Source of the DNA: Pseudomonas paraeruginosa PA7 | GTDB lineage: Bacteria > Pseudomonadota > Gammaproteobacteria > Pseudomonadales > Pseudomonadaceae | DNA: 64,000 nt | Direction: 5' to 3' | NCBI RefSeq assembly: GCF_000017205.1 | Contig: NC_009656.1 | Coordinates: 5,336,001-5,400,000, forward strand | Part shown: positions 56,149-64,000 of the stretch, piece by piece | How positions within the stretch are numbered: position 1 is the first letter of the stretch | Layout: each line of letters begins with the position of its first letter | The notes under the pieces: generated by a model | Seen by the model: only the letters and a program-made list of their open reading frames with translations | Database searches by the model: none | Told to the model about the DNA's origin: nothing | Program-made: the position numbers and the translations under genes

Positions 56149-57312
56149 TTACTGTTGCGGCACGGTCGACCGGGCTTGCGCCAGGGCACCATCCGGCTTC
56201 GGCACGATCTTCATCCCCGGCTGCACCGCGGCCAGGCCACCGACGATGACCCGGTCACCCGGCTGCAGGCCCTCGGTGATCTGCCAGCGCGAGCCCTGCA
56301 TGACGCCGGTGCTGACGTCGCGCGCCTCGGCGCGTTCCTCCGCGCCCACCACCATCACCTGGGCGGTGCCGTCGCTGCCGCGGCGAACGGCGCGCTGCGG
56401 GACCAGGATCGCCCGGCTGTCGGTGCCCTGCGGCGCCCGCACGCGCACGTACATGCCCGGCAGCAGCACGCCGTCGGGATTGGCGAACTTGCCGCGCAAG
56501 GTGATCTGGCCGGTGCCGCGATCCACCGCCACGTCGGCGAACTGCAATGCGCCCCGGCGCTCGTAGGAGGTGCCTTCGACACGGATGCTCAACGCCTCGC
56601 TGTCGCCGGCGGCCAGGCTGCCATCCTTCAGCGCTTCGCGCAGGCGCAGCGCCTCGGCGGCCGTCTGGGTGAAGTCCGCGTAGATCGGATCGAGCTGCTG
56701 GATGCGCGCCATCAGCGTGGCCTCGCCCTGCCCGACCAGCGCGCCCTCGGTAACCAGCGCGCGGCCGATGCGGCCGGAGATCGGCGCGCTGACCGAGGCG
56801 TAGCCCAGGTTCAGCCGCGCGGTTTCCACCTCGGCCTGGGCCGACCGGCTCGCCGCCTGGGCGCTGCGCAGGTCGGCGATGGCGGTGTCGAAGTCCTGCT
56901 GGCTGACCGCCTGGATCTTCACCAGCGGCTCGTAGCGGCGCACCCGCGCCTGCGCCTCGAACAGCACCGCCCGGGTTCGCGCCAGCTCCCCCTCGGCACG
57001 CGACAGCGCAGCCTTCAGCGGCGCCGGATCGATCTGGAACAGCAGCTCGCCGGCCTTGACGTCGGCACCTTCTTCGAAGCGCTTCTGCACCACGATGCCC
57101 GCTACCCGCGCACGTACCTCGGCGACCCGCACCGGTTCGATCCGCCCCGGCAGTTCCGAGGTCAGCGCCAGGGTTTCGCTCCGCACCGCCAGTACCTCCA
57201 CCGGCAGCGCCGGTTCGGCGGCGTCCTGCCGTTCTTCCGCCGGCCCGCAACCCGCCAGCGCGACGGCCAGCGCCAGTGCAGCGCCCCTTCCTATTGCCCG
57301 CAAATCAGCCAT
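56149..57312 (-). CDS. mexC: Periplasmic adaptor lipoprotein MexC
   Basis: A 387-residue membrane-fusion lipoprotein with lipobox ALAVALAG-C22. The alpha-helical hairpin and lipoyl parts are evident (VEVLAVRSETLALTSELPGRIEPV; SAPISGRIGRALVTEGALVGQG). The start at 57312 is the only one giving a lipoprotein signal. First gene of mexCD-oprJ, divergent from nfxB, with a -10/-35 pair directly upstream. Confidence 0.97.
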   Translation of the reverse strand: MADLRAIGRGAALALAVALAGCGPAEERQDAAEPALPVEVLAVRSETLALTSELPGRIEPVRVAEVRARVAGIVVQKRFEEGADVKAGELLFQIDPAPLKAALSRAEGELARTRAVLFEAQARVRRYEPLVKIQAVSQQDFDTAIADLRSAQAASRSAQAEVETARLNLGYASVSAPISGRIGRALVTEGALVGQGEATLMARIQQLDPIYADFTQTAAEALRLREALKDGSLAAGDSEALSIRVEGTSYERRGALQFADVAVDRGTGQITLRGKFANPDGVLLPGMYVRVRAPQGTDSRAILVPQRAVRRGSDGTAQVMVVGAEERAEARDVSTGVMQGSRWQITEGLQPGDRVIVGGLAAVQPGMKIVPKPDGALAQARSTVPQQ

Positions 57313-57346
57313 GACATACCCGGCCCTTGATTGAAAAACGGATCGA

Positions 57347-57375
57347 ATGGTACTTTTCAAATCTAAATGAGTCAA
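57347..57375 (-). promoter_or_regulatory. Promoter of mexCD-oprJ
   Basis: On the minus strand TTGACT (57375-57370) and TACCAT (57352-57347) are separated by exactly 17 bases, a good sigma-70 pair, 35 bases before the mexC start codon. Confidence 0.7.
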
Positions 57376-57419
57376 TAATGTCTCATATGAGCAAAAGTTA
57401 CCTGATTCTTTTGAAGTGC
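57352..57419. promoter_or_regulatory. NfxB operator region between nfxB and mexC
   Basis: The interval carries imperfect inverted repeats: ACTTTTCAAAT (57352-57362) against GATTCTTTTGAAGTGC (57404-57419), and the related pair AAATGAGTCAA / ATATGAGCAAA at 57365-57395. They overlap the mexC promoter, where NfxB is known to bind. Exact operator boundaries are inferred. Confidence 0.55.
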
Positions 57420-57472
57420 GGGCACTTTTCTGCACAATGGCGCGCAAACGGAAAGCCAACCGGGACCTGCCG

Positions 57473-58036
57473 ATGACCCTGATCACCCATGACGAACGAC
57501 TCCTCAAGGCGCTGGCCGTCGCCATCGTCGAGCGCCCACGGGCCACGCTGAAAGAGCTGGCCGAGGCGGCCGGCGTGAGCAAGGCCACGTTGCACCGCTT
57601 CTGCGGGACGCGCGACAACCTGGTGCGGATGCTCGAGGACCATGGCGAGGCGGTGCTGAACCAGGTCATCGAGACCTGCGACCTGGAACGCAGCGAGCCC
57701 CTGGCGGCGCTGCAGCGGCTGGTCAAGGAGCACCTCGCCCATCGCGAGATGCTGGTCTTCCTGGTGTTCCAGTACCGCCCGGACTACCTCGACCCCGACG
57801 GCGAAGGCGCCCGCTGGCAGTCCTACATCGCCGCGCTGGATACCTTCTTCCTGCGCGGCCAGCAGAAAGGTGTGTTCCGCATCGACATCACCGCGGCAGT
57901 CTTCACCGAGCTGTTCCTGACCCTGATCTATGGCCTGGTCGACGCCGAACGGCGCGGGCGCGCGGCCAGCGCCAACTCCGCGCAAACCCTCGAACAGATG
58001 TTCCTCCACGGCGCCGCCAATCCGGCGCGTCCCTGA
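57473..58036 (+). CDS. nfxB: Transcriptional repressor NfxB
   Basis: A 187-residue repressor of mexCD-oprJ and of itself. Helix-turn-helix at residues 25-47 (ATLKELAEAAGVSKATLHRFCGT). The C-terminal half (FFLRGQQKGVFRIDITAAVFTELF) is shared with EsrC. No interruption or frameshift is present, so the pump should be repressed unless esrC or nfxB is altered elsewhere. The start at 57473 gives the usual length; ATG at 57437 (199 residues, MARKRKANRDLP) is a real alternative and neither has a strong RBS. Confidence 0.93.
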   Translation: MTLITHDERLLKALAVAIVERPRATLKELAEAAGVSKATLHRFCGTRDNLVRMLEDHGEAVLNQVIETCDLERSEPLAALQRLVKEHLAHREMLVFLVFQYRPDYLDPDGEGARWQSYIAALDTFFLRGQQKGVFRIDITAAVFTELFLTLIYGLVDAERRGRAASANSAQTLEQMFLHGAANPARP

Positions 58037-58266
58037 GGTTGCACCGCCCTGCCCGGAATCCCCCGCGGCCATGTCCGGCCAGATTTTCCGGGCACCGCCG
58101 CCAGACAGCCCCGGCGAACCGGAAAGCCCCGCCATTCCTCGCTGCGACAAAGTGACCCGTTAGGCCGGAAAGGACCACGACGCTCGTCGGCGATACTGGC
58201 ACTTGGCCTTGCTTCCGGGCATCCTAACTGCCTACTGAATCACAGCTGCCCCAGGAACTCCGGTCA

Positions 58267-61200
58267 GTGTCGACCCCCTCGCAAACCCCGTCGCCGCCTC
58301 CCGCCGGCGACCCGCTGACCGTTCCCGTCCGCCAGGCAGCCAAGGGCGGTCTGCTGTTGCTGGTCGTGCTGATGCTCGGCTTGCTGCTCTGGCAGATATG
58401 CCAGGAATTGCGCCAGCAGGAGCGCTTCGAACACGAACGGGCCGCCGCCCAGCTCGACCGCCTGCACGACCGCCTGTCCCTGACCCTCGAACTGAAGGCC
58501 CGCACCGCCCTCGCGTTGCTGCCAGGAGCGCCGCCCGCCGAGCGCGACGAGATCCGCCGCAGGCTGTTGCCCCGGGTCAGCGATGCGCTGCCGCAGGTGC
58601 GGGCGCTGGAGTGGGTGGATGGCAAGCCGCAAGCGGGCAATCCGCCACTCTATGACCGGCTGCGCCAGCACGCCGGTGCCGGTCTCTATCACTATTGCCT
58701 CGATCCGCGCGATGGTGAATCTCTCTATCTCACTCTGCGCGAACCCGGCAGCCGCCGCGACAGCGGCTTCTGGCTGCTGCGCCTGGCCAGCGACAGCCTC
58801 GCCCAGTGGAGTCCCGACCTGCCGGCCGGCAACCTGCTCTGGCGCCTGGAAGACCAGTACGCCGGCCGGGTGCTCTGGCATGCGCCGGGCAACGCGACGT
58901 TGCTCGACGACATGCAGAGCCTCGGCGTGGAGCCCCTGCGCAACAGCGACTGGCAATTGCGCGGGCTCCACGACAGCCCCCAGGTGCGGCTCGGCCTGCT
59001 GCGGGGGATCGGCGGCGAACTGCTGATATTCCTCCTGCTGGTCGGCGTCACGGTGCTCACCCTGCTGCGCCTGCATCGCGAACAGCAAGGCCTGCGCGCC
59101 ATGACCCTGGCCTCGCAACGCAGCCTGCGCCAGGCGGCCACGGCACTGGCGGCGATCGACGAGCGGGTGCTGGTGACCCGCGCCGATGGCCGTCTCAGCT
59201 ATCTCAACCCGCAGGCCGAGCAACTCTTCGGCATCAGCTCGGCGCAGGCGCGCCAGCATCATTTGCTGGGCCTGCTGCCAGACCTCGAGCCGGGCTGGCT
59301 GAGCGACGCCGCCGGCGATGGCGAAACCCGCAGCGAATTGCTGCCGCTGCGGGTGCGCGGCGAACCACGGGTGTTCACCCTCAGCCGCCACCCGTTGGCC
59401 AGCCATACGGAGGCCGCCCAGGCCTGGACCCTGCGCGAACGGATCCTCCAGGGCGGCCAGGTCTGGGTGCTGCGCGATGTCACCGAGGAGCAGCACGCCC
59501 TCGGCGTCCTGGAAGAGACCCGGCGGCGCTACCAGGACATCTTCGAGGGCGTCGGCGTGGCGCTCTGCGTGCTGGACCTGTCCGCCCTGCGCCAGGCCCT
59601 GGCCGAGTACCGGCTGGAGACTCCCGCCGCGCTGCATGCCTGGCTCGCCGGGCGGCCCGCCCGGCAGCGCGAGCTGCTGGAGCGGATCCGCATCACCGAG
59701 ATCAACGACCTTACCCGCCGCCTGCTGGGAATCGACTCCACCGGCCAGGCCTGGCAGCGCCTTCTCGACCACGGACCGCTGCAACCGGACAGCCTGCGCC
59801 TGCAGGTGATCGAGGCCCTGATCGAGCGCCGCCCGCTGCTCGAACTCGAAGCCACGCTGCGCAACGACCGCGGCGCGCCGCGCCACCTGTGGCTGCAGCT
59901 GCGCCTGCCGGACAACCCCGGCGAATGGCACGCGGTGACCCTCAGCCTGTCCGACGTCACCAGCCGCAAGGAAGTCGAGCTGTCGCTGATCGAGCGCGAG
60001 AAATTCTGGTCGGACGCCGTGCAGGCGGTGCCCGACACCCTGTACATCCATGACCTGAACGCGCGCCGGGTGATCTTCAGCAACCACCACCTGGGCCAGC
60101 AGCTTGGCTACGACCAGGAAGAACTGGCACGGATGGGCGAGAACTTCTGGGAAACCCTGCTGCACCCCGACGACCAGGAATACTACTGGCGCATCCGCAA
60201 CCTGCAGCACGTGGTCGGCGACGGCCTGCTGCTCGACAGCCAGTTGCGCTGGCGCCACCGCGATGGCCGCTGGCACTGGTTCGACATCCGCGAACAGGCC
60301 TTCAGCCGGGACCGCAGCGGCCGCGTGGCGCGCCTGATCGGGGTGGCCAAGGACATCACCTTCACCGTCGAGGCGAACAACGCGCTGCGCGAGAACGGTC
60401 GGCGCTACCGCATGCTGGCGGAGAACATCAGCGACGTGATCTTCTCCACCGACGCCGAGCTCAACGCCAACTACGTCAGCCCCTCGGTGCAGCACGTGTT
60501 CGGCTACAGCCCGGAGTGGGCGCTGCTCAACGGTCTCCACCAGACGGCCACCAATCCGCGCCAGCTGGGTCGCCTGAACGGCCTGTTGCGTCGCGTGCGG
60601 CATGCCATCGGCGACCGCGAGAAACTCGCCGAGCTGCGCGAGAATCCCGCCCAGCACCTGTTCGCCCTCGACTGCCTGCGCGCCGATGGGCGCAAGATCC
60701 CCATCGAACTGCGACTGGTCCTGATGTGGGACGAACACGATCGCTTCGAGGGCCTGCTCGGCGTCGCCCGCGACATCAGCCAGCAACGCCGCGCCGAACG
60801 CGAATTGCGGATGGCGGCGACGGTATTCGAACACTCGACCGCGGCGATCATGGTCACCGACCCGGCCGGCTATATCGTCCAGGTCAACGACTCCTTCTCG
60901 CGCCTGACCGGCTACAGCCCGGCCGACGTGCTCGACCAGCAGCCACGCCTGCTCACCGCCGACCGCCAGGAAGCCAACCAGCTCAAGCACGTGCTCGCCA
61001 GCCTGCAGCACAGCGGCAGTTGGGAAGGCGAGATCCTGCAGAAGCGCAAGACCGGCGAACTCTATCCCTCCTGGGTCGGGATCACCGCGATCCGCGACGA
61101 GGAAGGCGACCTGGTCAGCTTCGTCTGTTTCTTCAGCGACATCAGCGAACGCAAGGCCAGCGAGCGACGCATCCACCGCCTGGCCTACTACGACGCCCTC

Positions 61201-62499
61201 ACCCACCTGCCCAATCGCACGCTGTTCCAGGACCGCCTGCACACCGCCCTGCAACAGGCCGAGCGCAACGGCCAGTGGGTGGTGCTGATGTTCCTCGACC
61301 TCGACCGCTTCAAGCCGATCAACGACTCCCTCGGCCATGCCGCCGGCGACCGCATGCTGCAGGAAGTGGCGACCCGCCTGAGCGCCTGCGTCAGCCAGGA
61401 CGACACGGTGGCGCGCATGGGCGGCGACGAGTTCACCCTGCTGCTGCCGTCCCAGGGCGACCGCGAGATCGCCCTGAAGCGGGCGATCCAGGTCGCCGAG
61501 CTGATCCTCGGCCGCCTGGCCCGACCGTTCACCCTGGAAGGCCGCGAGTTCTTCGTCACCGCCAGCATCGGCGTGGCCCTGTCGCCACAGGACGGCGCCG
61601 AGCTGAGCCTGCTGATGAAGAACGCCGACACGGCGATGTACCACGCCAAGGAGATGGGCAAGAACAACTTCCAGTTCTACCAGGCCGAGATGAACGCCCG
61701 CGCCCTCGAGCGCCTGGAACTGGAAAGCGACCTGCGCCGCGCCCTCGAACTGGGCGAGTTCGTCCTCCACTACCAGCCGCAGTTCACCGGCGACGGGCGT
61801 CGCCTGACCGGCGCCGAGGCCCTGTTGCGCTGGCAGCACCCGCGCCGCGGGCTGGTTCCGCCGAGCGAGTTCATTCCGGTACTGGAGGAGATCGGCCTGG
61901 TGGCCCAAGTCGGCGACTGGCTGCTGGCGGAAGCCTGCAAGCAGTTGCGTAGCTGGCACAAGGCCAAGGTACGGGTGCCGAAGGTCTCGGTGAACCTCTC
62001 GGCACGCCAGTTCGCCGATGGCCAACTGGGCGAGCGGATCGCCGCGATCCTCTACGAGACCGGCATCCCGCCGGCCTGCCTGGAACTGGAACTGACCGAA
62101 AGCATCCTGATGAGCGACGTCGCCGAGGCCATGCAGATCCTCTCCGGGCTCAAGCGCCTCGGCCTGGCCATCGCGGTGGACGACTTCGGCACCGGCTACT
62201 CCTCGCTGAACTACCTCAAGCAGTTCCCCATCGACGTGCTCAAGATCGACCGCAGCTTCGTCGACGGCCTGCCCCATGGCGAGCAGGACGCGCAGATCGC
62301 CCGGGCGATCATCGCCATGGCCCACAGCCTGAACCTGATGGTGATCGCCGAGGGCGTGGAAAGCCAGGCGCAGCTGGACTTCCTCCGCGAGCACGGCTGC
62401 GACGAGGTGCAGGGCTACCTGTTCGGCCGGCCGATGCCCGCCGAGCAGTTCGGCATGCTCTACGCCAGCGACGTACTGTTCATGTTCAACGAGGCCTGA
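58267..62499 (+). CDS. morA: MorA, membrane-anchored PAS-GGDEF-EAL c-di-GMP enzyme
   Basis: A 1410-residue inner-membrane regulator of flagellar development, motility and biofilm. Transmembrane segments at about residues 29-45 and 254-272 bracket a periplasmic sensor of about 200 residues. Five PAS-like blocks follow (near 290, 419, 579, 711 and 843). The diguanylate cyclase has an intact GGDEF at 1052-1056. The phosphodiesterase has EAL at 1184-1186 and [10 protein letters not shown], so both activities look possible. The start is GTG with AGGA ten bases upstream; no ATG occurs in frame before an upstream stop. Confidence 0.93.
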   Translation: MSTPSQTPSPPPAGDPLTVPVRQAAKGGLLLLVVLMLGLLLWQICQELRQQERFEHERAAAQLDRLHDRLSLTLELKARTALALLPGAPPAERDEIRRRLLPRVSDALPQVRALEWVDGKPQAGNPPLYDRLRQHAGAGLYHYCLDPRDGESLYLTLREPGSRRDSGFWLLRLASDSLAQWSPDLPAGNLLWRLEDQYAGRVLWHAPGNATLLDDMQSLGVEPLRNSDWQLRGLHDSPQVRLGLLRGIGGELLIFLLLVGVTVLTLLRLHREQQGLRAMTLASQRSLRQAATALAAIDERVLVTRADGRLSYLNPQAEQLFGISSAQARQHHLLGLLPDLEPGWLSDAAGDGETRSELLPLRVRGEPRVFTLSRHPLASHTEAAQAWTLRERILQGGQVWVLRDVTEEQHALGVLEETRRRYQDIFEGVGVALCVLDLSALRQALAEYRLETPAALHAWLAGRPARQRELLERIRITEINDLTRRLLGIDSTGQAWQRLLDHGPLQPDSLRLQVIEALIERRPLLELEATLRNDRGAPRHLWLQLRLPDNPGEWHAVTLSLSDVTSRKEVELSLIEREKFWSDAVQAVPDTLYIHDLNARRVIFSNHHLGQQLGYDQEELARMGENFWETLLHPDDQEYYWRIRNLQHVVGDGLLLDSQLRWRHRDGRWHWFDIREQAFSRDRSGRVARLIGVAKDITFTVEANNALRENGRRYRMLAENISDVIFSTDAELNANYVSPSVQHVFGYSPEWALLNGLHQTATNPRQLGRLNGLLRRVRHAIGDREKLAELRENPAQHLFALDCLRADGRKIPIELRLVLMWDEHDRFEGLLGVARDISQQRRAERELRMAATVFEHSTAAIMVTDPAGYIVQVNDSFSRLTGYSPADVLDQQPRLLTADRQEANQLKHVLASLQHSGSWEGEILQKRKTGELYPSWVGITAIRDEEGDLVSFVCFFSDISERKASERRIHRLAYYDALTHLPNRTLFQDRLHTALQQAERNGQWVVLMFLDLDRFKPINDSLGHAAGDRMLQEVATRLSACVSQDDTVARMGGDEFTLLLPSQGDREIALKRAIQVAELILGRLARPFTLEGREFFVTASIGVALSPQDGAELSLLMKNADTAMYHAKEMGKNNFQFYQAEMNARALERLELESDLRRALELGEFVLHYQPQFTGDGRRLTGAEALLRWQHPRRGLVPPSEFIPVLEEIGLVAQVGDWLLAEACKQLRSWHKAKVRVPKVSVNLSARQFADGQLGERIAAILYETGIPPACLELELTESILMSDVAEAMQILSGLKRLGLAIAVDDFGTGYSSLNYLKQFPIDVLKIDRSFVDGLPHGEQDAQIARAIIAMAHSLNLMVIAEGVESQAQLDFLREHGCDEVQGYLFGRPMPAEQFGMLYASDVLFMFNEA

Positions 62500-62620
62500 G
62501 CGCCGGGCGGCGCGCTTGAGCGCCGCTTGTCCGCGACATGATGGCCTTTCATGTGCCAGCTCCCGCCGCATGGGTTAGAATGCGCGCCTTTTCCCAGCAC
62601 CGATCCTTATGAGGACCGCC

Positions 62621-63874
62621 ATGTTCAGCCGTGATTTGACCCTCGCCCGCTACGATGCCGAACTCTTTGCCGCGATGGAGCAGGAAGCCCAGCGCCAGGA
62701 AGAGCACATCGAGCTGATCGCCTCCGAGAACTACACCAGCCCGGCGGTGATGGAAGCCCAGGGTTCGGTGCTGACCAACAAGTACGCCGAAGGCTACCCG
62801 CACAAGCGCTACTACGGTGGCTGCGAGTACGTCGACATCGTCGAGCAACTGGCCATCGACCGCGCCAAGCAACTGTTCGGCGCCGACTACGCCAACGTCC
62901 AGCCGCATGCCGGCTCCCAGGCCAACGCGGCGGTCTACCTGGCCCTGCTGTCGGCCGGCGACACCATCCTCGGCATGAGCCTGGCCCACGGCGGCCACCT
63001 GACCCACGGCGCCAGCGTCTCCTCCTCCGGCAAGCTGTACAACGCCGTGCAGTACGGCATCGACGCCAACGGTCTGATCGACTATGACGAAGTCGAGCGC
63101 CTGGCCGTCGAGCACAAGCCGAAGATGATCGTCGCCGGCTTCTCCGCCTATTCCCAGGTCCTCGACTTCCCGCGCTTCCGCGCCATCGCCGACAAGGTCG
63201 GCGCCTACCTGTTCGTCGACATGGCCCACGTCGCCGGGCTGGTCGCCGCTGGCGTCTACCCGAACCCGGTGCCGTTCGCCGACGTGGTCACCACCACCAC
63301 CCACAAGACCCTGCGCGGTCCGCGCGGCGGCCTGATCCTGGCGCGCGCCAACGAAGAGATCGAGAAGAAGCTCAACTCCGCGGTATTCCCCGGCGCCCAG
63401 GGCGGTCCGCTGGAACACGTGATCGCGGCCAAGGCGGTGTGCTTCAAGGAAGCCCTGCAGCCGGAGTTCAAGACCTACCAGCAGCAGGTCCTGAAGAACG
63501 CCCAGGCGATGGCCCAGGTCTTCATCGACCGCGGCTTCGACGTGGTTTCCGGCGGCACCCGGAACCACCTGTTCCTGCTATCCCTGATCAAGCAGGACAT
63601 CACCGGCAAGGACGCCGACGCCGCTCTCGGCCGCGCGTTCATCACCGTGAACAAGAACTCGGTCCCGAACGACCCGCGCTCGCCTTTCGTCACCTCCGGC
63701 CTGCGCATCGGTACCCCGGCCGTGACCACCCGTGGCTTCAAGGAGGCCGAATGCCGCGAGCTGGCCGGCTGGATCTGCGACATCCTCGAGAACATGGGCG
63801 ACGAGTCCGTGGTCGACGGCGTACGCGAGAAGGTCAAGGCGATCTGCGCCAAGTTCCCGGTCTACGGCAACTAA
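62621..63874 (+). CDS. glyA: Serine hydroxymethyltransferase
   Basis: A 417-residue PLP enzyme that converts serine and tetrahydrofolate to glycine and methylene-tetrahydrofolate. The PLP lysine is in [42 protein letters not shown] and [11 protein letters not shown] are typical. The ATG at 62621 has GAGGA seven bases upstream; 62609 would add four residues. It is one of several glyA copies in P. aeruginosa. Terminator follows at once. Confidence 0.97.
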   Translation: MFSRDLTLARYDAELFAAMEQEAQRQEEHIELIASENYTSPAVMEAQGSVLTNKYAEGYPHKRYYGGCEYVDIVEQLAIDRAKQLFGADYANVQPHAGSQANAAVYLALLSAGDTILGMSLAHGGHLTHGASVSSSGKLYNAVQYGIDANGLIDYDEVERLAVEHKPKMIVAGFSAYSQVLDFPRFRAIADKVGAYLFVDMAHVAGLVAAGVYPNPVPFADVVTTTTHKTLRGPRGGLILARANEEIEKKLNSAVFPGAQGGPLEHVIAAKAVCFKEALQPEFKTYQQQVLKNAQAMAQVFIDRGFDVVSGGTRNHLFLLSLIKQDITGKDADAALGRAFITVNKNSVPNDPRSPFVTSGLRIGTPAVTTRGFKEAECRELAGWICDILENMGDESVVDGVREKVKAICAKFPVYGN

Positions 63875-63894
63875 GCGACAAGGCAAGACGAAAG

Positions 63895-63918
63895 AGCCCG
63901 GCAAATGCCGGGCTTTTT
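63895..63918 (+). terminator. Rho-independent terminator after glyA
   Basis: AGCCCGGC (63895-63902) pairs perfectly with GCCGGGCT (63907-63914) and is followed by TTTT. It is 20 bases after the stop. Confidence 0.92.
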
Positions 63919-63970
63919 CATTTCCACGCTCCCTTTGTCCGATTCCATGCTCCCTTGACGTCGCTGCGCC

Positions 63971-64000
63971 TCAGCGGCTTTCGACGATGCGTTCGAAGCC
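63971..64000 (-). CDS. Possible C-terminus of the next gene (partial)
   Basis: On the minus strand the edge reads GFERIVESR and a TGA stop at 63973-63971. The codons fit this genome, and the position is right for a gene convergent with glyA, but ten codons are too few to be certain. Confidence 0.3.
   Translation of the reverse strand, partial: GFERIVESR

Noticed and set aside
54169..57330. 1053-codon plus-strand ORF
   Set aside because: Antisense to mexD and mexC; His/Arg/Gln-rich low-complexity product.
58264..62571. 1435-codon minus-strand ORF
   Set aside because: Antisense to morA; composition is that of a GC-rich shadow frame with no domain.

Overview
The window is chromosomal DNA of a high-GC gammaproteobacterium that I recognise, from gene content and order, as the Pseudomonas aeruginosa group (the stretch matching PAO1 PA4548 to PA4603). 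The fimT/fimU-pilVWXY1Y2E minor pilin cluster, the mexCD-oprJ efflux operon between two NfxB-type repressors, morA and the rtc RNA-repair locus in this order are diagnostic. A few proteins (NfxB, PilY1) seem to differ from what I remember of PAO1, so a divergent strain or the P. paraeruginosa clade is possible; I cannot settle this without alignment.

Layout. 1-261: start of an amino-acid oxidase (minus strand). 396-7720: type IV minor pilins and the adhesin PilY1. 7770-15163: a minus-strand housekeeping operon murJ-ribF-ileS-lspA-fkpB-ispH. 15447-20618: rpsT, a CreA-like gene, proB, obg, rpmA, rplU and, divergently, ispB. 20706-23341: a small Fur-box gene and a five-heme cytochrome c with an Anr-type box. 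23411-31890: peptidyl-prolyl isomerase, a membrane protein, a Lon-like protease, a DksA/TraR zinc-finger protein, two envelope proteins and a NADAR-domain protein. 31945-38171: the rtc RNA-repair locus. 38214-43153: Anr-type site and ccpR, gdhA, a FadL-type porin and pra. 43745-48392: a MacAB/TolC-like exporter with the permease and ATPase on separate genes. 48847-50511: ettA. 50902-58036: esrC, oprJ, mexD, mexC, nfxB. 58267-63874: morA and glyA.

The part that most deserves attention is the rtc locus. The activator gene rtcR is divergent from an operon that shows a near-perfect sigma-54 promoter, a perfect IHF consensus and an AT-rich upstream tract. The transcript would begin with a highly structured leader, then a complete tRNA cloverleaf fold with tRNA-Arg(ACG)-like character but several disabling changes (C33 instead of U33, G1-G72 mismatch, no CCA). 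It continues through a membrane-anchorless SPFH (slipin-like) protein, RtcB RNA ligase and a HEAT-like protein. The usual last gene, rtcA, is reduced here to about 25 codons: a deletion has removed nearly all of it. Directly downstream of rtcR, in the same orientation, sits a NADAR-domain protein of a family now linked to removal of ADP-ribose from nucleobases. The group therefore looks like an inducible nucleic-acid damage and repair island built around a tRNA-like RNA.

Elsewhere the genome is ordinary, tightly packed core sequence, with clear rho-independent terminators between convergent genes. Other items of interest are the pentaheme cytochrome fusion, the Lon-like protease with a non-canonical P-loop, the EsrC/NfxB duplication around mexCD-oprJ, and PilY1, whose N-terminal half has lower GC than its C-terminal half.
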